Assembly (NCBI RefSeq): GCF_013283785.1
Contig: NZ_JABCPZ010000016.1
Coordinates: forward strand, 18,456-82,455
Source: Nonomuraea antri
Lineage (GTDB): Bacteria > Actinomycetota > Actinomycetes > Streptosporangiales > Streptosporangiaceae
Direction: 5' to 3'
DNA length: 64,000 bases
In this document: positions 27,691-35,575 of the stretch, piece by piece
Numbering within the stretch: the first letter of the stretch is position 1
How the letters are laid out: every line of letters starts with the position of its first letter
The notes under the pieces: model-generated
Told to the model about the DNA's origin: nothing
The model's input: only the letters and a program-made list of their open reading frames with translations
The model's database searches: none
Made by a program: the position numbers and the translations under genes

Positions 27691-29091
27691 GGCCGGTGGT
27701 TCGGCCCGGCTGCCGGTCTTGGACCGAGCCGCCCGGCCGGTCGCACGTCCGCGGGGCATGGGTTCGACGGCGAGGGTGAGCATCGCGGCGGCCGCCGAAA
27801 CCGCGAGCGGCAGCACGTACGCCCCGCTGACCGCGTGCGTGAGATCGTCGGCCGAGCGCAGGAGCGCCCCGGCGCCCGCGCTGCCGATCAGGGCCCCGAT
27901 CCGGGTGACCGTCGAGAAGACGCCCGAGGCCGCGCCGGACATGACCGGAGGCACCCGGTACATGGCGATCGTCCCTGGCGGCGCGTAGACCAGGCCCATT
28001 CCGGCGCCGAACACCAGCAGGCCGGGCAGCAGGTCCGGCCAGGGACCGCCGATGGTCACGGCCGCCCAGGCCAGCCCGGCCAGGAACAGCAACAGCCCCG
28101 CGAACAGGACGTACTTGCCGCCGTAGCGGTCGGTGAGCCGTCCGGACAGGGCCGCGAACGGCACCGAGACCGCGGGGGCCGCCGCGACGACCAGACCCGC
28201 CCCTGCGGCGGGCAGGCCGCCGGCGTTCTGCAGATGGTAGACGGTCAGGAACATCATCGACCCGACACTCGCGGGCAGGGCCAGGTTGACCACGGTCATC
28301 AGGGTGAAGCCGCGGTCCTTGACGAGCGCGAGCGGCAGCAGCGGGTCGCGGTGCCGTCGCGTCCGCTCCACCAGGACGAAGGCCGCCAGCGGGACGGCGG
28401 CCGCCACTGCCGCCGCCGCGCGGCCCTCGATCAGCGCGAAGGCGACGGCGAACAGCGCCAGGGCGAGCAGGGCGGAGCCGAGCAGGTCGAAGCGGCGCCT
28501 GCGTTCCGCCCGCGGGTTCGGGCACACCAGCGCCACGGCGACGAGCCCGAGGCCCCCGAGCGGCAGGTTGACGTAGAAGATCCAGCGCCAACCCAGTGAG
28601 CTGACGATCAGCCCGCCGACGGCCGGGCCGAGCGCGACGACGATCCCGGCCACCACTCCCCACAGGCCGAACGCCCGGCCCCGGCGCTCCGGCGGGAAGA
28701 TGTGGGTGACCATGGACATGGTCTGCGGCAGCAGCAGGGCCGCGCCGACGCCCTGCAGCACCCTGGCCGCGATCAGCGTGCCCGCCCCGCCTGCCGTCCC
28801 GGCGAGCCCGGAGGCCGACGTGAACACGGCCAGACCGATGAGGAAGAGCGTGCGCGGGCCGTACAGGTCGGCCAGCCGTCCGCCGATGACCAGCAGCATC
28901 ACGAGCGCGAGCACGTAGGCGTTGACCACCCACAGGAGGTCGTCGAGTCCCGCGCCCAGGTCGAGCATCATCGCGGGGATCGCCACGGTGACGGCCATGC
29001 CGTCGAGCGCGCAGATCGCGCTCGACAGCAGGAGCGTCCAGAGCACCAGCCAAGGGCGGGCAGCACGGTTCACAGGGACAGCACGGTTCAC
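27676..29091 (-). CDS. MFS exporter, DHA2/EmrB type (14 helices)
   Basis: 471 residues. Motifs of drug:H+ antiporter-2 exporters are clear: LDGMAVTVAIPAMMLDLG in helix 1, GGRLADLYGPRTLF in loop 2-3, ARVLQGVGAALLLPQTMSMV in helix 4 and GVVAGIVVALGPAVGGLI (motif C) in helix 5. It probably exports a drug-like compound. The start is uncertain (GTG 29091 or GTG 29073), because the region is made of 18-base tandem repeats that duplicate the sequence VNRA. It is divergent from the MocR regulator at 29209. Confidence 0.88.
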   Translation of the reverse strand: MNRAVPVNRAARPWLVLWTLLLSSAICALDGMAVTVAIPAMMLDLGAGLDDLLWVVNAYVLALVMLLVIGGRLADLYGPRTLFLIGLAVFTSASGLAGTAGGAGTLIAARVLQGVGAALLLPQTMSMVTHIFPPERRGRAFGLWGVVAGIVVALGPAVGGLIVSSLGWRWIFYVNLPLGGLGLVAVALVCPNPRAERRRRFDLLGSALLALALFAVAFALIEGRAAAAVAAAVPLAAFVLVERTRRHRDPLLPLALVKDRGFTLMTVVNLALPASVGSMMFLTVYHLQNAGGLPAAGAGLVVAAAPAVSVPFAALSGRLTDRYGGKYVLFAGLLLFLAGLAWAAVTIGGPWPDLLPGLLVFGAGMGLVYAPPGTIAMYRVPPVMSGAASGVFSTVTRIGALIGSAGAGALLRSADDLTHAVSGAYVLPLAVSAAAAMLTLAVEPMPRGRATGRAARSKTGSRAEPPASSVK

Positions 29092-29167
29092 GGGGACACC
29101 ACTGCTCTCGGGGCAGCACGGCTCTCGGGGGCAGGGCGGTTCGGCGGCGTGGCATGGTTCATGGGGG
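29061..29167. repeat. Six degenerate 17-18-bp tandem repeats in the exporter/MocR divergent region
   Basis: Units begin about 29061, 29079, 29097, 29114, 29132 and 29150. The first two read CAGCACGGTTCAC(A/G)GGGA and the rest are increasingly diverged. They span the presumed exporter start and the space before the MocR gene. MocR proteins bind direct repeats, so this array may be an operator field rather than neutral slippage. Confidence 0.7.
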
Positions 29168-29208
29168 CAGCTTGGCGGGGCGGTGGCCCAGGTTTAAGCT
29201 CCACTTCC

Positions 29209-30582
29209 ATGCCAGGCGAATGGACCACCTTGCGCGAGCTGCTCCTGCCGGACCTGCACGGCGAGCGCCGTACCCGGGGGCTGGAACGCGCGTTGCGCGA
29301 GGCGGTGCGCGACGGACGGATCCACGGCGGCACCCGCCTCCCGGCCAGCCGCGACCTGGCCGGCCAGCTCGGGCTGGCCAGGGGAACCGTCACCGCCGCC
29401 TACGCCCAGCTCGTGGCCGAGGGGTACCTGGTCGCCCGGCGCGGCTCGGGCACGTGGGTCGCCGACGGCGTGGCCACCGGCGGGCCCGGCCCGGGGAACC
29501 TGTCCAGGGCCGGCGGCGCCGCCTACGACGTCCGTCCGGGGCTGCCGTCCATGGCGCAGTTCCCGCGAGCGGCCTGGCTGGCCGCCTGCCAGGCGGGGCT
29601 GGCCGCGCTGAGCGACGCCGAGCTGTCCTACCCCGACCCGGCCGGGCTGCCGTCGCTGCGCGCCGAGCTGGCCGCCTACCTGTCCAGGGTCCGGGCTGTA
29701 CGGGCCCGCGCGGACGACCTGATGATCACGCACGGCACGTTCGAGGGGCTGGGGCTGCTGGCCGGGGCGCTGCGGCGGCGGGGGCACCGGCAGGTCGCGG
29801 TGGAGGACCCCAGCAACCCCGAACAGGGCGAGTTGCTGCGCAGGCACGGGCTGCGGCCGGTCCTCGTCCCGGTCGACGAGCGTGGCCTGCGCGTGGATGC
29901 GCTGGCGGCGACCGGGTGCCGCGCGGTGATCGTCACGGCCGCGCACCAGTATCCGCTCGGCACGGCGCTGCACCCGGAGCGCAGGCACGCGCTGCTCGAC
30001 TGGGCGCGTGCGCACGACGGGCTGGTCGTGGAGGACGACTACGACGCCGAGTACCGCTACGACCGGCCCGCGGTGGCCGCCCTGCAGGGCGTCGATCCCG
30101 CCCGGGTGGTCTGTCTCGGCACGCTCAGCAAGACCCTCGCGCCCGCGATTCGCCTCGGGTGGCTGGTCAGCGCCCTGGACTGGGTCAAGGACGAGGTGCG
30201 GACCGGCAAGCGGCTCAGCGATCGCGGCTGCAGTTCGCTGCAGCAGGCCGCCTTCGCCGAGCTGCTGCGCACCGGCAGTTACGACCGTCACCTGCGCAGG
30301 ACCACCGCCGTCTACCGGCGGCGGCGCGACGCCCTGCTGATGGCGCTGCCGCCGGAGTGGACGCCCATCGGGATCGCCGCCGGCCTGCACGTGGTGGTGC
30401 GGCTGCCGGACGGCACGGACGACCGGGAACTGGCCGCGCGGCTGGCGGAGCACGGAATCCTGGTGACCCCGCTGTCGGAGTACGCCCACGCGGCCCCGTC
30501 CTTCCCGGCGCTGGTGGTCGGCTACGCCCGGCTGACCCCCGACCGGCTCCGCGCGGCGGCGGCCCGCTTCGCCACGCTCTGA
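29209..30582 (+). CDS. MocR/PdxR-type regulator (GntR domain fused to aminotransferase fold)
   Basis: 457 residues. Residues 18-85 are a GntR winged helix (LREAVRDGRIHGGTRLPASRDLAGQLGLARGTVTAAYAQLVAEGYLVARRGSGTWV). The rest is a fold-type I aminotransferase-like domain with the PLP lysine in LGTLSKTLAPAIRLGW and DDYDAEYRYDRPAVAAL before it. These proteins use PLP as effector rather than as catalyst. ATG 29209 has TTTAAG about 12-17 bases upstream and no Shine-Dalgarno, so the mRNA may be leaderless. Divergence from the DHA2 exporter makes that gene its likely target. Confidence 0.9.
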   Translation: MPGEWTTLRELLLPDLHGERRTRGLERALREAVRDGRIHGGTRLPASRDLAGQLGLARGTVTAAYAQLVAEGYLVARRGSGTWVADGVATGGPGPGNLSRAGGAAYDVRPGLPSMAQFPRAAWLAACQAGLAALSDAELSYPDPAGLPSLRAELAAYLSRVRAVRARADDLMITHGTFEGLGLLAGALRRRGHRQVAVEDPSNPEQGELLRRHGLRPVLVPVDERGLRVDALAATGCRAVIVTAAHQYPLGTALHPERRHALLDWARAHDGLVVEDDYDAEYRYDRPAVAALQGVDPARVVCLGTLSKTLAPAIRLGWLVSALDWVKDEVRTGKRLSDRGCSSLQQAAFAELLRTGSYDRHLRRTTAVYRRRRDALLMALPPEWTPIGIAAGLHVVVRLPDGTDDRELAARLAEHGILVTPLSEYAHAAPSFPALVVGYARLTPDRLRAAAARFATL

Positions 30583-30796
30583 CCCCGACGGCGATCCCGA
30601 TGGGCGTCCACCCTCGCGGTGCCGTTACGCATTCGCCGCGCTCCAACCCCGACGGCGCCTTCGCGCATGGTGAGACTTGAACGCGCGTCACGTGAAAGCT
30701 GCACGTCCCACCGGTGACGGGAAAACTAGGCCCGCCGTCCACCGAACGGCAAACTCGTACTCAGTCGGAAACAACACCGGACCTGAGGGGCACGAA

Positions 30797-30958
30797 ATGG
30801 CGACCACGCTGAAGACCCGCGACTGGCGCTACACCGAACTCGTCATGAAGACCTGGACCGAGACCGCTCAGACGTCGGCCGGCCACGGGGGCCACGTCCT
30901 CATCGAGGACCTTGATCATCCGGCGCCCGTCTGCGCGCCCTGGAGCTACTGCGGCTGA
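30797..30958 (+). CDS. 53-residue peptide, possible RiPP precursor
   Basis: ATG 30797 follows GAGGGG at 6 bases, and the gene is closed by a strong terminator at 30978, so it is a free-standing expressed unit. The peptide has an amphipathic leader-like part (MATTLKTRDWRYTELVMKTW...), a Gly-His patch, EDLD near residues 37-40 as often seen before RiPP cores, and a C-terminal PVCAPWSYCG with Cys46 and Cys52. It has no signal peptide. No lanthionine synthetase, radical SAM, YcaO, lasso cyclase or P450 gene is nearby, so the precursor idea rests on shape only. Confidence 0.6.
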   Translation: MATTLKTRDWRYTELVMKTWTETAQTSAGHGGHVLIEDLDHPAPVCAPWSYCG

Positions 30959-30977
30959 ATGAGAACGCCCCTGACGA

Positions 30978-31010
30978 GTCCGCCGCCGGCTGTGCCGGCG
31001 GCGGACTTTC
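30978..31010 (+). terminator. Strong intrinsic terminator after the peptide gene
   Basis: The arm GTCCGCCGCCGGC (30978-30990) pairs perfectly with 30994-31006 around a TGT loop and is followed by TTTC. It lies 20 bases after the peptide stop codon. Confidence 0.85.
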
Positions 31011-31135
31011 CATTTCGTGCGCACCCGGCCTCCGGCCGCTCCAATCTCGGATATGCCCGCCTGGGGACGTTCAGGTCTGCCCGCTGAAGATCCCCCGTGA
31101 GTTCGTGAATTCTGAAGGGCCTCGGGGACGTGGGT

Positions 31136-32080
31136 TCACTTCAATGCTGTGCGGACTTTCGCGAAGAAGACGGAATCCGTCGCCAATCGCACAAGGAACT
31201 GCTGGTGAGCATAGCTGCGCATCCCGGAGTGCCAGGTCGTTTCAGGTAGTCGCCGCAGTGCGAGGACGGTCTCGCGCGGTTTCTGACCTGGCCGCACGAT
31301 GTACATGGCCTCGCTGATGACACCGGGCAGCGAGCCGCCCTTGGTGCCGATGAGGAGCGTTTTGGAATCGGCGCCGGGCTGGCGCATCGGCCATTCCAGA
31401 TGCCGGCTCGCCGTCTTGTCCGTCCTGAGGCCGGCGAGCACTTTGCGCAGAACGCCGGGTTCGACGCGGGCCACGGTGTCGCTCCAGGCAGCCTGCCGGG
31501 CGAAGCCGGGAAGCGTGAGCCGTACCGGCTTCGCGTCCTTGACGTAGTTCTTCAGGCAGACGTCGGCGGGGAGCGTGCAGCCGCCGAAAGCACGGAGCAT
31601 CTCGCCGTTGATGGTGCTGACGCGAGTGTGTGCGATCTTGCGCAGCGCGCCGGGGCCGAGGCGGTCGCGCAGCAGGTCGGCGGCGGCGTTGTCGCTCTCC
31701 TCGATCATGGCGGAGACGAGCTGGTCGAGCGTGACGCTCTTACCGGGCTTGAGTCGTTGCAGCGCCGCCTCGTGGGCGCCGCCATCGGTGCCGGGCAGGT
31801 GGTAGGAGTTCCACAGGGCCACGGAGACAGGTTCGTCCGGCTTGGTCTTTCCCCGTCGGACGGCGTCGGCGTAGGCGGCAAGGTGGACGATCTTGATGAC
31901 CGACGCCACGGGGGCGAGGCGGTCGGCATTGTGGCTGATGCCCCGCGTCACCAGCGCGACGTCGTCGGGATGAGCGCGGATGTAGGCGAGTACGGCCTCA
32001 GCGTCCTTGAGGTCGGCCGGGGCGGCGGCCGTCGGGGTCACCAGCAGCGGGGACAGGAGCATGGCAACGATGGTTCGCAT
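31136..32080 (-). CDS. Secreted class A beta-lactamase-like serine hydrolase
   Basis: 314 residues with a signal peptide (MRTIVAMLLSPLLVTPTAAA). The active-site set of the penicillin-recognising fold is present: SVIK at 60-63 (nucleophile Ser60, Lys63), SDN at 129-131 and KGG at 247-249 in place of the usual KTG/KSG. The class A Glu of the omega loop was not found. It could be a low-activity beta-lactamase, a DD-peptidase-like enzyme or an esterase. The start is ATG 32080. It stands near a small regulator/membrane pair on the same strand. Confidence 0.8.
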   Translation of the reverse strand: MRTIVAMLLSPLLVTPTAAAPADLKDAEAVLAYIRAHPDDVALVTRGISHNADRLAPVASVIKIVHLAAYADAVRRGKTKPDEPVSVALWNSYHLPGTDGGAHEAALQRLKPGKSVTLDQLVSAMIEESDNAAADLLRDRLGPGALRKIAHTRVSTINGEMLRAFGGCTLPADVCLKNYVKDAKPVRLTLPGFARQAAWSDTVARVEPGVLRKVLAGLRTDKTASRHLEWPMRQPGADSKTLLIGTKGGSLPGVISEAMYIVRPGQKPRETVLALRRLPETTWHSGMRSYAHQQFLVRLATDSVFFAKVRTALK

Positions 32081-32122
32081 ATATCAGTCCAACCTTTCGA
32101 GATGATCGGTCAGTTACCGCGT

Positions 32123-32428
32123 TCAACTGCGAGGGGTGCCCTCGGTGATCTGCCGGAGTGTGGCCATGTAGTTCTGGAAGGCGTCGCGTCCGACGTCGGT
32201 CAGCGCCAGCCAGGTCCGAGGCCGTTTGCCGACGAAGCCCTTCGTCACCAGCACATAGCCCGCCTTCTCCAGCGTTTGAATGTGCTTGGACAGCAGCGAG
32301 TCGCTGACCTCGATCGTGTCCCTGAGGTAGCTGAACTCGACCGTCTCCGCCGCCGCGAGCATGGCCACGATGGAGAGCCGCACCGGCGCGTGGATGATCT
32401 CGTCCAGCGCGTGCCGGGGATGGCTCAC
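32123..32428 (-). CDS. Winged-helix regulator (HTH_27/PadR-like)
   Basis: 101 residues: LDEIIHAPVRLSIVAMLAAAETVEFSYLRDTIEVSDSLLSKHIQTLEKAGYVLVTKGFVGKRPRTWLALTDVGRDAF is the one-domain transcriptional regulator type related to MarR/PadR that usually pairs with a membrane gene. The start ATG overlaps the stop of the upstream membrane gene (ATGA at 32425-32428), so the pair is coupled. It probably controls its own operon. Confidence 0.88.
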   Translation of the reverse strand: MSHPRHALDEIIHAPVRLSIVAMLAAAETVEFSYLRDTIEVSDSLLSKHIQTLEKAGYVLVTKGFVGKRPRTWLALTDVGRDAFQNYMATLRQITEGTPRS

Positions 32429-32874
32429 CGCTCACTCTCGGAGCGGAGCACGCGCACCGCGCCGTACAGCAGGGGGGCGCCCGCGATCAGCGTGACCACG
32501 ACGTCGGGCACCACCCACCCCGGCCCCGGCTCCATCGGGTGCAGGAACATGTTGTAGAGCGACGCGAGCACGGTCGTCCCCACGAATGCCCCGGTGACAG
32601 GGTAGATGATCCGGGACATCAGCCGGCTGTAGACCCGCTCGCGGAAGACGAGGCGAGCGCCGAGCACCACACCGACGACGAGGAAGAGCCCTAGGCCGCT
32701 GTAGTCCTGGACCGCCTCGGTGCCGAGCAGCGCGGCCAGCCAGTAGGCGGTGCTGATCAGCCACAGCGACAGGAGGAAGATCGCGCCCCGTCGGCCGGAC
32801 CTTCGTACGGCGCTCTGCGCGCGGTCCACTTCGCGAAGGGCGGCTTCCGCTGACAAGTCATCATGTTCCGGCAT
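32425..32874 (-). CDS. Four-helix membrane protein paired with the regulator
   Basis: 149 residues: a charged N-terminal helix (LSAEAALREVDRAQSAVRRSGRRG), then four membrane spans. No family name recognised, though small transmembrane partners of this size are common beside HTH_27-type regulators. Start ATG 32874. The stop overlaps the regulator start. Confidence 0.75.
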   Translation of the reverse strand: MPEHDDLSAEAALREVDRAQSAVRRSGRRGAIFLLSLWLISTAYWLAALLGTEAVQDYSGLGLFLVVGVVLGARLVFRERVYSRLMSRIIYPVTGAFVGTTVLASLYNMFLHPMEPGPGWVVPDVVVTLIAGAPLLYGAVRVLRSESER

Positions 32875-33106
32875 GTTTCCTCCAGCTCATGTCCTTTACT
32901 CACAAGAGAGTACTCAACCGGCGTTCAAGTATCCAGAGATGAATGGATCGTACCTGGTGGGGCTGGATGATCAGCTAGCACGCATAGCCGGCACCAAGCG
33001 TCGCGAGCGGCAGGCAGGAACTAACGGGCGTTGGACAGCGCCTCGCGCCAGGCCCCCGAACAGGGCATCGACATCGTCGAGCGGGCGAGTCCGGCCTTGT
33101 GTACGC

Positions 33107-33526
33107 ATCCACGACTTGGCCCGCGACGAGCAGGTCGCCGCCGCCGTAGCCACCGATCTGCTACGCCGCCCGGAGGTCGCCTTCAAGGCGATGACCGACA
33201 CCACCGCCCGGCACCTGGTCAGCCGAGCGCAGGTCGACCAGGCCCGGCAGGCCGGCGAGGCGGTCCGGGAGCGCACCCCGGCGCTGCCCCGGATCGAACG
33301 CAGCCGCGACTTCATCGAGCTGGTCGGCGCGTGCTCGGTGTTCGTGGCCGAGGTGGGCCGGGTGCTGCCGACGCTGCGCGGGCACGCCTTCGCCGCCGAT
33401 GAACAGGCCACCGTGGCACGCAACCTCGGCCGGGTGCGCGCCACCGCCGACTGGCTGGAGGCGGCCGTCGAGTCCGGGGACGTGAGCCTGGACGAGGGCC
33501 TGGCCCGGCTGCTGCGCGGCGAGTAG
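33107..33526 (+). pseudogene. 5'-truncated DUF6192 (RacO-like) gene
   Basis: The frame IHDLARDEQVAAAVATDLLRRPEVAFKAMTDTTARHLVSRAQVDQARQ... to the stop at 33526 matches the C-terminal half of DUF6192 proteins as I remember them from Streptomyces plasmid-like elements. The N-terminal half (the part around SYRWVASRWP in relatives) is missing. Upstream sequence in this frame has no coding character, and a neighbouring frame carries RQAPEQGIDIVER, suggesting frameshift decay. Confidence 0.6.
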
Positions 33527-33530
33527 CGCC

Positions 33531-33947
33531 ATGTCCTCCAGGGGCCTGGCCGCCAACGTCCGCGGCGACCAGGTTCGTCTCGCGCCGCTGGAGGCCCGCC
33601 CTGCCGGACTGACCGCCCGGCAACTGGTCGGCGCCACCGAACTGAGCCTCTACCAGGCCCGCAAGGGCATCCTCCACATCCGGGAGGTCTCGGCGATGGC
33701 CCACTTGACCCTGCTGATCTGGACGCGAGACGACGGCTACCGCTTCTCCTCCCAACCCGATGACTGGATCGCCTACGAGCGCTCGTGGATGCGCACCGAG
33801 CTGACCCGGATCAGCCGCCTGTTGTCGGCGACGGTGGCACCGCATGCGGCCGCTCGCCCGGAGGAGGAGTGGGTCAACCTGGTGCCGGGTCGGCTCAATG
33901 TGGTGCAGGCGGCGCTGGCCCTGCTCAACAAGGCGGGGACGGCGTGA
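33531..33947 (+). CDS. RacP-like protein
   Basis: 138 residues: GLTARQLVGATELSLYQARKGILHIREVSAMAHLTLLIWTRDDGYRFSSQPDDWIAYERSWMRTELTRISRLLSATV resembles the winged-helix-like RacP family seen with RacO/DUF6192 in Streptomyces accessory elements. It may bind DNA. The start ATG 33531 lies 5 bases after the truncated DUF6192 stop, preserving the usual gene order. The gene itself looks intact. Confidence 0.65.
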   Translation: MSSRGLAANVRGDQVRLAPLEARPAGLTARQLVGATELSLYQARKGILHIREVSAMAHLTLLIWTRDDGYRFSSQPDDWIAYERSWMRTELTRISRLLSATVAPHAAARPEEEWVNLVPGRLNVVQAALALLNKAGTA

Positions 33948-33951
33948 GCTG

Positions 33952-34146
33952 ATGCGCCCGCGCCTCTACCCGTCTGACACCTCCGACGCCGAGTGGGCCT
34001 TGATCGAGCCTCTCCTGCCGGTGCCCGCCTGCCGGACACGCACAGGCGGCCGACCGGAAACGCACCACCGCCGCGACATCTTCGACGCGATCAGGTATGT
34101 GACCGACAACGCCTGCAAATGGCACGTTGTTTCGAATATGCGGTAA
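33952..34146 (+). pseudogene. IS5-family transposase N-terminal fragment
   Basis: 64 residues, LYPSDTSDAEWALIEPLLPVPACRTRTGGRPETHHRRDIFDAIRYVTDNACKWH, are the DUF4096-type N-terminus of an IS5-group transposase. Homology stops at CKWH and the frame closes at TAA 34146. The DDE catalytic domain is absent, so it cannot move by itself. Confidence 0.8.
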
Positions 34147-34240
34147 CGGCGCCGGCTGGTGAGCGGACGTCTGATGGTGCTCGGGTCGGGTGAGACGGGT
34201 GTCGGTTCTGGTTTGGGATGGGCTCTGGCAGGCTGATCAT

Positions 34241-34795
34241 GTGACAGGGAGTGCATCGGATCCTGGTGAGCGGTTCCGGGATCGGCGCGAACGGAAGTAC
34301 GGGTACGACCTCATCGACGAGGTGTTGGTGCGCTGTCCTCGGTGCGACGGGTGCGCTGTCGTCTTGGCGCATCCGGGGACCCTTGAGGACGGCGAGGCGG
34401 CTTCCGGGGTCATGGATCTCCGCCGGCGCTTGCGCTGCAGGGAGTGTGGTTACTTCAAGGACGAGATGGTCGGCTCCGCTGTCGTCGGCGGCCCTGTCGA
34501 CCCCTTCTTTCAGCGGCCGGTGTGGTTGCAGGCGAGTTGCTGCGGACATGTGCTGTGGGCCTATAACGTCCGGCATCTCGATCTCTTGGAGGCTTACGTG
34601 GCGGCGAAGCTGCGCGAACGTGGAGATCTTGTGGCCGGGACTCCGGCGAGCCTCGTCGAGCGCCTGCCCACGTGGCTCAAGACCGCCAAGAATCGTGCCG
34701 AGGTCTTGCGAACGATCGGGCGCTTGCGCTCGGCGCTTCCCGCTGACGGGAACAGCCAGACGCCGACCAGCGCCTGGACCATTTCGATCGGGTAG
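34241..34795 (+). CDS. Zinc-ribbon protein, probably 3'-truncated
   Basis: About 184 residues from GTG 34241. Two zinc-binding pairs are visible, CPRC near residue 29 and CREC near 63, with CCGH near 98, followed by the conserved VWLQASCCGHVLWAYNVRHLDLLEAYVAAKLRERG and RLPTWLKTAKNRAEVLRTIGRLR. Relatives end soon after that last phrase. Here the last 20 residues (from about 34740) are read from the antisense side of an integrase remnant, so the natural C-terminus was lost at the junction. Function unknown. Confidence 0.55.
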   Translation: MTGSASDPGERFRDRRERKYGYDLIDEVLVRCPRCDGCAVVLAHPGTLEDGEAASGVMDLRRRLRCRECGYFKDEMVGSAVVGGPVDPFFQRPVWLQASCCGHVLWAYNVRHLDLLEAYVAAKLRERGDLVAGTPASLVERLPTWLKTAKNRAEVLRTIGRLRSALPADGNSQTPTSAWTISIG

Positions 34796-35216
34796 TAGTT
34801 GGTCTGGTAGCCCGCGTCCTTGGCACGTGGGCTCCCGTAGGGCTTGAGGTCTTCGGAGTTGAGCGTCAGCCCGGCGGCCATCAGCTTGGCCCAAGAGGCG
34901 TTGCCGATGGCGGCATTCATGGTGTCGGCGACGTACTCGGCCGCCACGTCCCGGCTCCACGAGTCGGGGCAACGGCATCTGGATGCTTGTCTGCGGCCCA
35001 CCGGCCGGCGATCAGCACCATCGGGAACTTGGACTTGATGGTGGAGGGTTCGCAGATGGTCAGGGCGCGCCAGCGTTCGGCTATCTCCAGCCACTAGGCC
35101 GGGACCGTGGCCAGGGTTTCAGCCCGGGTGCCGCGCTGTTGGTCGTTGCCGTGAAGCGGACGGCTGGTGATGCCCTTATGCGCCAGGACACGAGAGGTTT
35201 TGATCAGACCGCGTCG
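34750..35216 (-). pseudogene. Degraded tyrosine integrase
   Basis: Minus-strand pieces match a large site-specific tyrosine integrase: GTRAETLATVPA, a TAG stop at 35094-35096, then WLEIAERWRALTICEPSTIKSKF...LIAGRWAADKHPD. A frameshift near 34965 leads to SRDVAAEYVADTM joined directly to NASWAKLMAAGLTLNSEDLKPYG...NYYPIEMVQALVGVWLF. The order fits the core-binding and early catalytic regions. About 80 residues between are deleted, and the sequence ends just before the first catalytic Arg (normally GLRSDEI). Confidence 0.6.
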
Positions 35217-35575
35217 GCGGCTGCCCACCGGATACTGCGCCGCCAGCGGGCCTCAGGTCCCAGACCGCGCAGGTGATCTGGTGGTCGAGCGTGTCGACAG
35301 AGGTCACGCCCAGGAACGCAACGTGTCGCGAACCTCGGCCAGGGCGGAATCGCCTCGGCCGGGGCCGAAGACCAGCTCGCCGAGCACGGCCAGACGCTGC
35401 ACAGCGAAGCCCACCTGACCGTCGCTTCGATCACGCTCATGACCAGACGATCGACCAGGAAAAGGCCACCAGCATGGACCAGGCATCGGACCGACGCAGC
35501 CCCGGCGGCCTGACCCACCCGTGGAGCCGGATCGAAGCCGCCTCCTCGGGAGCCGGGCACGCGGTCGAACCTGGT
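35217..35575. other. Mobile-element debris without an intact gene
   Basis: 359 bases upstream of the integrase remnant. One minus-strand frame ending near 35304 reads GFAVQRLAVLGELVFGPGRGDSALAEVRDTLRSWA, coding-like but broken and unidentified. Nothing else is recognised. Confidence 0.4.

Noticed and set aside
27676..30958. Biosynthetic cluster made of exporter, MocR regulator and peptide
   Set aside because: No modifying enzyme, protease or synthetase gene is present, and the peptide gene has its own terminator; a cluster claim is not supported.
31136..32080. Calling the serine hydrolase a confirmed antibiotic-resistance beta-lactamase
   Set aside because: The third motif is KGG and the deacylating Glu was not found, so resistance activity is not supported by sequence alone.
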